This document shows, piece by piece, positions 26,101 through 36,500 of a DNA stretch of 64,000 nt. The notes below the pieces were generated by a model, which saw only the letters and a program-made list of their open reading frames with translations, searched no databases and was not told where the DNA came from. Source of the DNA: Nematostella vectensis (taxonomy: Eukaryota > Cnidaria > Anthozoa > Actiniaria > Edwardsiidae); assembly GCF_932526225.1 (NCBI RefSeq), contig NC_064038.1, forward strand, positions 10,477,070-10,541,069, written 5' to 3'. Each line of letters begins with the position of its first letter. The first letter of the stretch is position 1. The position numbers and the translations under genes were made by a program.

Positions 26101-29100
26101 ACGGAATGCCCCACGCCAGCTTACAATCATGAGTTTGGGCTGGCGTGTGAACACTATCACTGAGGATAGTTCTACGGACAAGCGGTTCTTTGATTTCCAA
26201 TACAGGTTCATAGGGTGCGATAAAAAACGAGACGGATAAAGGAATGTCGACCAGTCACTCCTTTGCTATTGTTAACAGCAACACAATAGTCCACGTTAAA
26301 AAAAAAACTACAAAATAACCGCACACAATTTTTAAAATTCCTATAATTGGTAAAAATATTTGATTCAAATTATGTCAGTAACTCGCTTGAATTATCTGAT
26401 GAAAAAAGATGTCTAGTACAACCAACTCGGTATGAGCGTGTAAAATGGTGGCGGAATTGGCCTTTTATAAAAACTTCTTTATAAAAGAAATAAAGTGAAT
26501 GAAGGTATTCGTGGTCCCAGGCTTATACTCCTTGGTACACCAACTACCTTATTCTTATATATTTTCGCTTGTCTCATCTCAAATTTTGTCGGCACATTTC
26601 GCGAGTCTTTAATTTCGCGATCGCGGAGAAAAATTGTGTTTAATTAATTCCTCGAATTTGAATTGATATGTGAAATGAACGATACACCAAGGAGCAGGGA
26701 GATATAATGGAAGGATAAAAGACGCTCGTTTACTACACGCTACAAGAAAACGGGACATATGTTCGATTTGACGACTGCACAAAGGTCATATAGGAGGGCG
26801 AAGCTGACAGGCGAATCTTTAAATCTAAAAAAAAAATCATCTCCTGGTACCAAGCCTTGAACATGCGTTGTTTAAAATTTATGAAAACACAAGTATGCGA
26901 TTTTTCTATATCCATTAAATTGAGCGAGATCAAAGTTCGCGGTATTTATCTTTCGCGAGTATTTAAATTCGCGAATTTTGTTTAAGTGCGCGAAAATCAA
27001 GGTTGGTTCTCACTAGGACGCAAAGCGCAAACGAAAGCGAAACACAAGTGAGAATCGGTCAAAACAAGCGCAAGAAAATCAAACAGTTGCGTTTTCTTGC
27101 GCTTGCGTTCTAGTGAGAATCGGATAATAACGTGCGCTGCGCTTGCGCTTACGTCCAAGAGGGAACCAGCATAATGTAATAACTTCTCATTCTCATAACA
27201 TTCTTATCTACAGGTGTGGTTGGCAACATCCTCGTGTGTGTGGTCGTCTACAAAAACCACAGAATGCACACCGCCATGAACATGTTCCTCGTGAACCTCG
27301 CAGTATGTGACATCTTCGTGTGCGTCTTCAACATCATCTTCACGCTTATTTACTTTCAATTACAGTACTGGCCTTTTGGCCTCGTCTGGTGTAAGATGCT
27401 ACCGAGTAAGTGGGCTTTAGATAAGAACGAAAACTCTCGCACTCTGGGTGCGTAGATCTGCCGAGTTACCAGAGGCGGAAATCGAAGCTTTAACTACAGC
27501 CGTCTTGCAGCTTTGACAAAAGAGCGAAATGTGATACCAACTACAGTAATATCAGCATAAAACAGTGAAGAACTTAAATGGAAAGTCTTATGATTCATTC
27601 TTTATATTTTCCGTCTGAAATATGTTAATGTATGAGGACTTTCACACACTTAGAGCCCATGGTAAAAAAAAAACAGAGGCGGAACCGGGAGCTAAAAAAA
27701 TGGTTGGACTCGTGAAAGGGATTCCTAAGTTATTTGAATGGAGAGGCGAGATTTTTGCTCGGATTGAAGCTGTAACAGCCGTCTCGCAGCTTTTGATTTG
27801 TTTTAGGATAACCCTTTAAGCTTTAAATTATTGGTAAAATTTCTTAAAATGAGGAAATTTTGAAACAAAAAGTTGCCGCCAAATTGCACAGGACCCCTAT
27901 TATCTAAAAACTGTCCCAACCCTTTCCCATGGCAATTGTGTACTGCACTCACAAATTCTTCCCTCCTGGTCCAGCTTTACAGATCACTAACATCTCTGCG
28001 TCTACGGGCTCCTTGGTTGCCATGACAGTCGAGAGATACCGTGCCATTTGCATGCCCATGTCGAACCCAATCTCCCGAACGCACGCCAAGCTCGCTATCG
28101 CCCTTGCATGGATGGTTGGTTTCTTCGTCGCACTTCCTGAGGTGAGAACTATAAATAAGGACCCAACAAATAGACTGAGCCGACACCGAGCAAAAAATGG
28201 CACGATTAAAATTGTAAGGTACGGGCCTGTTCTTTTGGACGCTTGTTTTACCAATTCGCAGTGAGCCTGGGCTACCTGTGTTCGCAGTTCGTATTATATT
28301 ATGGGGAAAAATGGAACCTCTTTCTCTGTGAGCCTTCATTTTGTCATCCTGGCAGAAAACCATGTGTAGGAAAGCATCCATTTCCATCGGCTGATTCGAG
28401 GGAGCTTTATAATTGTGATATCTTTGATTGGATTTCATAGATAAAAAAATACAGAACCTTTATTAAATGAAGACATTATTGCCTTGGTGTGGCTGATAGG
28501 GGCTCTGGGTTTTAAAACTAAAAATGGCTAAATTGTGATTTAGACGTCGAGATGTCTTTTTTTACCAGGTAGGCGCGTACACACTCACCGGAGAATACGG
28601 TTGCGGAGAACAATGGCCCATTCCTGAGCTTCAAAAGATCTACTCAATGTTCCTATTCATTGCCATCTACGTAGTCCCTCTCCTTATGCTGTTACCCGCA
28701 TACATTCGTATGATCCTCAAGCTATGGATCGTTCAAGAAGAGGTGACGGTAGCGTCCAGCGGTATATCACAAGACCCGCAATCGATCAAGAGAAGGAGAA
28801 ACGTTCTGAAGATGATGGCGATCGTAGTGTTATCTTACGGAGTGTGTCTGATGCCTTATCATGCGGCCTTTATCTGGTATGACTATGGCACAGGTATGTT
28901 TTAGCGACACGGAGAATTTCTTGTTTTTGGTTAAAAGCGGGTATTCGTACCATGGCACCTGGGGAGAAGGGGGACATAAAAGGAGGATAATGGTTGTGAT
29001 ACGGGTGGAGAGAGGTTGGTGTCAGGGGTGAGGTCGTGAGGGTAATTATGGGGATAATGCTACAGTGAGTGGAGTTGGACTAAAAGGAGTGTCCTGGATA

Positions 29101-29554
29101 GTGATGCAGTTGTTCTTACCATGGCGTATAGGGTGAATGGGAAGATTAGGAAGGAGGTAGTGGGTAGGGAGGCATAGACCGGAAAACAAAAAGGCTGATA
29201 AGGGGTAAGGTGTACATGCTGGTGGATGAGGCTAAGTCTTCCTATAGGGAATTCCATCGTTTCACAATATACGTTAGGTTACCTGACTCGTTGACATTTT
29301 GTCTTGCAGGCAGCATCACCCCTTGGTTTTGGATACTTCTCTGCTACACCCAAATCATCTCGTGGTTCAACAGCTGCGTCAATCCAATTATTTACTGGTT
29401 CTTCAGTGAACAATTCTCCAAAGAGTTCAACAAAATTCTCGGCTGCAATAAATTAAAGAGACTGCGAAAGCTCTCCTTCACACACAGTTCTTCAGAACAA
29501 CATCAACAATTATATACAGCCAATACTACGGTGAAGAACGCATCTAGAGCATGA
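23104..29554 (+). CDS. Class A (rhodopsin-like) G-protein-coupled receptor, peptide-receptor type
   Basis: Seven-transmembrane receptor of the plasma membrane, predicted to couple an extracellular ligand, probably a neuropeptide, to G proteins. Five exons: 23104-23269, 27214-27405, 27975-28141, 28569-28893, 29310-29554. They sum to 1095 nt, giving 364 aa plus stop, with frame kept at every GT-AG junction. Visible marks: an N-terminus with four N-glycosylation sequons (residues 2, 13, 17, 21); GN in TM1 (Asn60); LAVCD in TM2 (Asp88); WPFG in the first outer loop; Cys115 and Cys187 as the conserved disulfide pair; ERY at 139-141; NPIIY at 308-312; a basic RRR at the start of TM6. TM6 reads CLMP where most relatives have CWxP. 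The start is the first ATG in frame; a good acceptor (ttgttgtag) lies just before it, so a 5' UTR exon is possible. The ligand cannot be told from sequence; amine or orphan receptors are alternatives. Confidence 0.93.
23270..27213 (+). other. Intron 1 of the GPCR gene
   Basis: A 3.9-kb intron with a strong donor (gtaagt) and acceptor (ttatctacag). Open frames inside it on either strand have no recognisable product. An inverted-repeat element fills its 3' end. Confidence 0.75.
27002..27170. mobile_element. Short TIR element next to the GPCR exon 2 acceptor
   Basis: gttggttctcactaggacgc on the left and the inverse of gtccaagagggaaccagc on the right form imperfect ends. Inside is a second palindrome of gcgcaagaaaa and ttttcttgcgc plus two gtgagaatcgg copies. 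It ends about 43 bp before exon 2. Confidence 0.6.
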
Positions 29555-30984
29555 ATACAATAGGCGGATAAACTACGATATATTCTTGGGCGTGGTTTCG
29601 GTTAAAGTTACTGCCTGATTCTGCCACTCAATGTTCCATGAAGAAGCCAGGAATCACGTGAAAAATAGAACAGGTTATGTGTGCGAGAACATACAGCTGG
29701 AAAATGAACGCAGGCACCTATTAGACAAGTATATAGCCGTTATGCTATATTGGCAACTCCGACTATGAAAATATGGCTTACAAAAACATGTGTGTTGGTT
29801 AATGTTATCGTTAACAAAAGATTTTAAAAAGAAATCGACACATTCATTATTGAAATTCGTTAATCATTTATTATCTTCGCATCATTATTTTATTATCATG
29901 AAAGGGAAATTCGTTATTCATTTGATATCTTTGAAATATCTACAAAATAAGTTAAACTTTAGTCGACGACACTATTTTTTTTAAACGTAAAATCGAAATT
30001 AAAACAAAACAAATAATGAACCTTACCATAATCTAAAGTATAAAGGATCAGAAAGTATGTTATTGTTCACGGTAACTTTAATGTTTTATCGTTTTATAAG
30101 CTTATTTCTTCTAAAGATAAGAAAGAGATTTTACCACTAAAGAACGGAGAAATTTCATAATTTATATTTTTTGTGCACTATCAATTTCATGAATTTTACA
30201 CACATCCTGGAGTGTTTGTATTTTGAGCAGCAGTTTCTTAATCATTTCAATTAGTTTAGAGTTTTTTATAACTTGTTTCCCTTGATGAAGCCCTCTAAAA
30301 CTCCTATTCAAATGCTGAAAACTCGCGATTTTTAAGAGACATGAATGATTCGTCCAGAAAATAGTAGAAAGGGTTATTGCGAACTTAAAATTATATTCTA
30401 GTAAGTTGATCTCGATGCGTACTAAAATATAATTATAATGATATGAGAAATTAAAGCAATGGAATAGGGTGGTTGTGAAAGTTATAGAATGAAGTGAAAA
30501 AAAATGTTTGTAACATTTTTGTTGGTTAAATAACTAACAAAAAAAGAAAAAATATGTATTTACTTTATTGCTAACAATGTTTTAAAAAGCTGCAATACAG
30601 CTTAATTGTAGTAAATTACAGTCACAATTTCAAAAGTACTTTCTAAGCAAGAAAAATGTTCCTTGCTTAAAAAGAACAAACTCAGTTGTCAACACAACCA
30701 AAGTCATAATACCAAATTGTAGTTGTCCATGGTATGGAAGAGAAAATGGGCAAAAGTCAAAATATAAAGGTGCTTTCGAAACGTTAGACTGAAGCAGTGA
30801 AATTATGCTTTGTATTATTTAATTGTTCCTACTTGTAGGCTCTGAGGCTCATCCAGGGATTGAAGATAAATTTTAAGTATAAAGTAATTTTCATGTAAAA
30901 AAAGGCTCAATTCCAGCCGTTTCTGTCAACATGCAGAACATAACTGCACATCTAGCTGAATTTTGAGCCATGGACAAGGTATAA

Positions 30985-31328
30985 TAGGGGGATTTGCGCT
31001 AAGAGATCACTTGACTGTTCGTGTGACAACCAAGCACGCGCTCAGGCTTTTAGCGGGAAAATAACAGTAACAAAAAACAACTTATTCAGTGCTTACGAAA
31101 AAAGCCAGAATTCTTTTTATTTCAGAAAGGGTTTAGTTTCATTTACAGATATTAGTTTTACTAATATCTGAGTTTTTAATCTTAATCTTTATCGTTTTTA
31201 ATATATTAGTTTTACTAATATATTAGTTCTCTGGTGTGACAGCGCAGTCATTTCTGATTTTTTTGTTTGATTATTTTGATTTGAATTTGCCACCCAGAAA
31301 GGTCATGTGATCTCTTAGGGAAGTCCCC
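30985..31328. mobile_element. ~345-bp inverted-repeat element with two internal hairpins
   Basis: The left end (about agggggatttgcgctaagag then atcac) is matched by the right end, gtgatctcttagggaagtcccc, read in reverse. Inside are two perfect hairpins sharing a ttagt/ttt/actaa core: 31146-31170 (11-bp arms) and 31199-31225 (12-bp arms). No coding capacity. Confidence 0.55.
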
Positions 31329-31972
31329 AATTGTGGAGTTGCTATGTCTTGAAATTCAGGAATGATTTTGCAATCACAAGGAAAAAGGTTAATTCCGATA
31401 AAGTAGTAAGTAACAAGTATCCATAGTATATCCTAACTAGCTTGTTTTTTTTTCATTCTCTTTAAAAAGAATATGTAGCCTGGATTTGCCTTTTGGCATT
31501 AGTTAAATTCCTTGCACTATACCCATACCGGAAGATGTATATAGTCTATTTATTGTGCAAAAAAGTAAAAAATAAACAAAAAGGATGAAGATTTTTGCTA
31601 TATGAGCATTGGCTAGCACAAGGTAGGGGATGAGCACATCACACTGAGAATATGACCACTCTCTTGTCACTAGGGTCACCACTACCACAGGGACCACAGG
31701 GCAGAGAGGGAGGGGCTAATATAGCCCTAAATGGTCTCTGCGGGCCCTGTACAGTAGTGAAGAGGTCTTTAATTTATATTCCATTTCATTTATAGTTTGT
31801 AAGAACCCACAAATGATCTATGTAAGTGACCTATCAAGAACCACTGGATCAGTTATAGGCCTTCTATCTGGCCATTATCAACGAGGGGAGGAGGAAAATG
31901 TTAATCGATCCCTCCACATAAACACTTTCTTTTCATAAGTGTATGCTACACCAATCAAATTAAACCCTGGAG

Positions 31973-32320
31973 AATGCCTGCTGTCCCGTAAATTATTTTC
32001 CTTCAAGCAGGCACAGAAAACCTTGAAAGATTCCCTTTTTTGACAGGGAATGGTTACCTAGAAAAACTAAACACTCTTTGTGCCTGCGTAGTTCCTTGTG
32101 GAGCGGTCCTTAGTTAGTGTCAGCCTTGAATCTGTTTCCACCTGCATTGCCATAGCAGGGGGTGTGGCACGTAGCAGATGCCCCCTAATATTTTGAAAAA
32201 TTACAAGGAAATGACCAGTAGGGGTGTGGCTGTGACCCCCCGCTAATTACTTAATGTTTCTGTATTGTGTGCCCCCCCCCCCCCGAATATTTCGAAGCCT
32301 TCTACGGCCCTGAATAGTGA
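31973..32320. repeat. Composite of dispersed repeats
   Basis: 31973-32098 (agaatgcctgctgtcccgta...) is a diverged direct copy of 35012-35132. 32110-32157 (cttagttagtgtcagccttg) resembles 36384-36430. 32160-32320 is a copy of the C-tract/aatattt family also seen at 52200-52640. Stacked old insertions rather than a gene. Confidence 0.6.
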
Positions 32321-33520
32321 GGCAGTTTTAACCTATAAACACAAACTTGGAAATCTGAATCCATCCTGCAAAACCACCCTGTGTAATCCACCCTGCATCC
32401 ACTGCATGCCCTGCAAATAAAACCCCATCCACAATTTTTGATGCAACCCCCTTACATCCTCACAAGGGAATTTTCTAATAAATAAAGATTTTGCTCACCA
32501 AAAAAAAAATAATATTACGTGACAATGTAAAATAATGAATAAACAGGATTGTATATGTATACGGTATCCCATCCTCAGTAAGACAAGACAGGCTGGAATT
32601 TTTAGAATGTTTTTGAAAAAAAAACTTTATCTTTTAGAGTTGAAAAGGGCTGGCTGGCTGAATTGTGGAATTGTCCTTGGATCATCAGAAATTCTTCGGA
32701 TCTAGGGGGAGGGTTTAGGGCGTTTAAACCCCCCTTTGTGCTGCCAGAAAGACATATGTACAAAAACAACAAAACAACAACAACAAAAAATAAAAAAATA
32801 AATACCCCCTCGGGTAATACAAGCTAGATCTGCCCCTGAAGATATACCACCCAAATCGAAGGTTCCTAATCTAAGTTTTAAAAAAAAAGTTTTAAAATCA
32901 CCATTGCTGGACTATGCCACGGCCTGATGGACAACCCATATCCTTATCGATTGTTTGGTGTAATGCACCATTATGGCAAGAAGTCTTTTCATGTCAAGCA
33001 AGCAGAAAATTAACAACAGCATTCTATGTGACGACTGTTACAAGCTAGGGCAATCCCCATCAATTCTAGTTTGGAAAACAAGTATTTTGGAAGGCAACAG
33101 CTTACCTATACAGGAACAGGGAACTTGAAACTGTCATAGAAAACAGTGAGTCGTACTTTTCAAATAAACGCCGATACGCAGATACGCGCGGAATCAAAGA
33201 TTAGGATTCCTCGGCCCCAAATTCCACAGGGAACCCAACACATATTGGAAAGCACTGCCTAGAACAGCCTAAAAAACTGCCTGCTAGAATCTATATTTAA
33301 TACCATTTGTTCGACAAATCGAATATTCTTATGTTTTGAACACCTATAAATATTTGACCTTATTTTTGTGTCTGTATTGTTAAAAATAATTGTTTCAGGG
33401 ATTTCCTTGTAATCAAGGAACGCCTGATCGCTGTTTTCATTAGGGCTTTTAGGGTGGTCGTCATTTGGTACCATCTTTCCATCTTCTTCATACTCACTTC
33501 AGCTTTATTTTGAACTCAAA

Positions 33521-36500
33521 ATGAGCGGAGATGTCGAACCGATCAGAAATCCACAGATTAAATACACAAAGGTAGCTATAATCGTGTATCTTACCTACCA
33601 TTACCATCATTAGCCGTGAATGCATGCCATTTCTGCTCGAGAAAAGTTGTTTTCTGCAGTGTTCAGGCTCTACTCCGGTTTAAGAAATGTGTATCTTGCA
33701 ACGGCGAGTTGCACCACAAAACGTCTTTTGTTTGGTAGAACGAAATTATGAAAACAGAGCTGAACACATAAGTTTTCTCTGGGAATTGTTATTGAGCCGG
33801 CGTAGTCCAGATCTGCTTACAAAACAAATATTTAGTCCACTCTTAAGTCAAGTCTCTTAAAGCAGTCATTCTCGAAAGCAGGAGAATTGTACAGGACCCG
33901 AAATGATCGCAGGTTCCAAAACGATCCCAGGACCCGAAATGATCCCCCAAAGTACCCCAACTGATCCCGGGACCCGAAACAATACCGAGGAGTCCGAGTC
34001 CCCGAAATCAACCTCAAGAAATTTTGGTAATGGACAAAGGGAAAGCGGAAAAAATCACTTGCAATTCTTAAAGCCTGATAAAGGGTTTTGGCCCCGGCAG
34101 TAAACCCATAAACAGAGTCCACAACAAGTACACAACTTTTAATTGCTACTGAAAGGAATACAACATAAACATAGCACAGCCTTGCTTATAAGAACAAATT
34201 GTTGACCTTCCATCAGACTCTAAACATTTGCAGTTCCGACACATGACTCTGACACTATAAATCTCTTTTCCGGTAAACATCACCCCTAAAAATCCATATT
34301 CATTTGACAACCAAACGTGTATTTCACCACAAAATCCATGTCCACATGAGCTAATATTTACTGACATGTTTTAGGCAGCCGGTTTGGCCGAGACGATGGC
34401 GAAAGACAAAAGCACACTAAGTAATGCACTCGAACAACCCTTTGACTACCGTTACAAAATGTGGCTTTAGTTGAAAGCAATATTTATGTGATTTTTTAAT
34501 TTTCTTCATGTAGTTGGCCGTAAAACCCTGCATGATCTCATGATAGGTCTCTCATTCAACGAATACAAACAAACATGCACAAAAGTCACCTTAAGAACAA
34601 CCTTTGGTTTTATCTGTGGATCAATGTGGAGACTTTCTTTTAAGTCTTGTTATCTACAAATGATTTATTCACGCTTGGTTCTTCAAATTACTTTCACGGG
34701 AATTGTCATTTGACCCCAATTTCTGACCCAACCACTTTATTTCCTGCGCAGTTGTATATTAAAATCTTTAATACTATGGTTTTAGTTAATGTAAATTTCC
34801 TGATAGTAACACAAATAATGCTAAAATGTTTAATATGTTTTTAAAACTGAAGGCCAATCCCTCCACATTCTTTTGTTTGTTTGTCATTACTGCAATTCCT
34901 TGGGGTTCATTTTGGGGAGTCTTGAGGATCAGTTGGGGATCGTTTCGTGTTCTGCGATCATTTTGGGTCCTGGGATTATTTTGAGTCCTGGGATCATTTC
35001 GGGTCCTGTACAGAATGCCTGCTGTTCCGCAAATTATTTTCTTTAAGCAAGCACAAAGAACCCTTGAAGATTGTCTATTTTCGACATGGAATGATTACCA
35101 AAGAAAAATTAAAAGCTTTTTGTGCCCAACATACATATGAGGGAAGGGGAGTAGTAGACAGCTGCATCCTAGCTTTTTCTTCTCTCGCCCCCTCTCCCCA
35201 TCCCACTCCCTTGAGCTGCTACGCAGGCTACATAGTCCCCTGTGCTGCAGTCCTCAGGGTCATTATTTAACAGGGGGAGTGCTGTGTTTGGGGGGATAGT
35301 TGCGATTTTTTTACCTCAGATTAATGGGAGGGCCTACAATATTAATACATGGAAAGGGGAGGGCCTTGTTTTTTGAACAGGTGTTCCTATATATATTTTT
35401 TTAATTTTCTGGGGATAACACCAGACCCCTACAAAATAGATAAATGAATGTGATGCACCTTCTGTTTGCATTTTCATAACTTTCGTTTTGCTGGCCCTGA
35501 AAATCGTTGTCCCCTAAGTGTAGCTTCTAATTTATTTTTATCTTTTGCAGTTTTGGTTTTGTTATGGTTTTATTATAATAACATGAATTTACAAATTCCA
35601 TTCATGTCAAAGTTCCCCCCCCCCCCCACTAACCTCTCAGACTGATGATATAAAAAAAGATATGCAAATAAGATTTCAGTTGGGGAGGAGGTAATGATAC
35701 TGTTTTCTATTTAGGTTTTAACAATGAGCATTCCAAATGTTTGAAAATGGCAAAATTTCTATGGGGGAGCATGTCCCCAGACCCCCCAATACAAAACTAC
35801 AGCCCCGAAATGTGGGCTCAAAATCAACAGTCTTCCTATCAACAGTCTTCCTATCAACAGTCTTCTTATCAACAGTCTTCCTATCAACAGTCTTCCTATC
35901 AACAGTCTCCCTATCAACAGTCTTCCTATCAACAGTCTTCCTATCAACAGTCTTCCTATCAACAGTCTTCCTATCAACAGTCTTCCTATCAACAGTCTTC
36001 CTATCAACAGTCTTCCTATCAACAGTCGTCCTATCAACAGTCTTCCTATCAACAGTCTTCCTATCAACAGTCTTCCTATCAACAGTCTTCCTATCAACAG
36101 TCTTCCTATCAACAGTCTTCCTATCAACAGTCTTCCTATCAACAGTCTTCCTGGCTTAGCCAGTTCTGCCACCCCTTCATGGGCATGCATAAGAGTCACC
36201 ATTTTAGTGCTTTAGATTGGGTAGAGGGTACCCTGGTCCCAGAGCCTCGAGCGTCTCTATTCAGTGGCCACCTCACTGGCCACTAAATAGAGAGATACAC
36301 GAGGCTCTGGAACCAGGGTGGGGTGAGGGTCCAAATTTTTGAACCAAAAAAAATTCAACTTAGCAGCCCTCCCCAATAATTAATGACCCTTAGTGTCAGC
36401 CTCAAATCAACCCCCACCTGCATAGCTAATTAATAGTGATGCATGTTTTAACGCATCTGACTTTACCCTGCTTCAACCCTGCCCAATAATTTACACTGTC

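Larger units (their letters stand above)
29555..33520. other. Intergenic region between GPCR and ALDH
   Basis: No supported gene. AT-rich up to about 31 kb, including the presumed GPCR 3' UTR (no clear AATAAA near the stop). Then the foldback element at 30985-31328, repeat blocks at 31973-32320, and the ALDH promoter region just before 33521, which lacks an obvious TATA box. Confidence 0.5.

Noticed and set aside
27949-28438. Minus-strand frames of 101 and 153 codons
   Set aside because: Shadows of GPCR exon 3 and its following intron; the plus strand carries the conserved receptor motifs.
35737-36286. Open frames of 140-181 codons with YQQSS or STVFL repeats
   Set aside because: They are generated by a 15-bp minisatellite in ALDH intron 1. 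Several frames on both strands are open equally, and there are no splice or start signals of their own.
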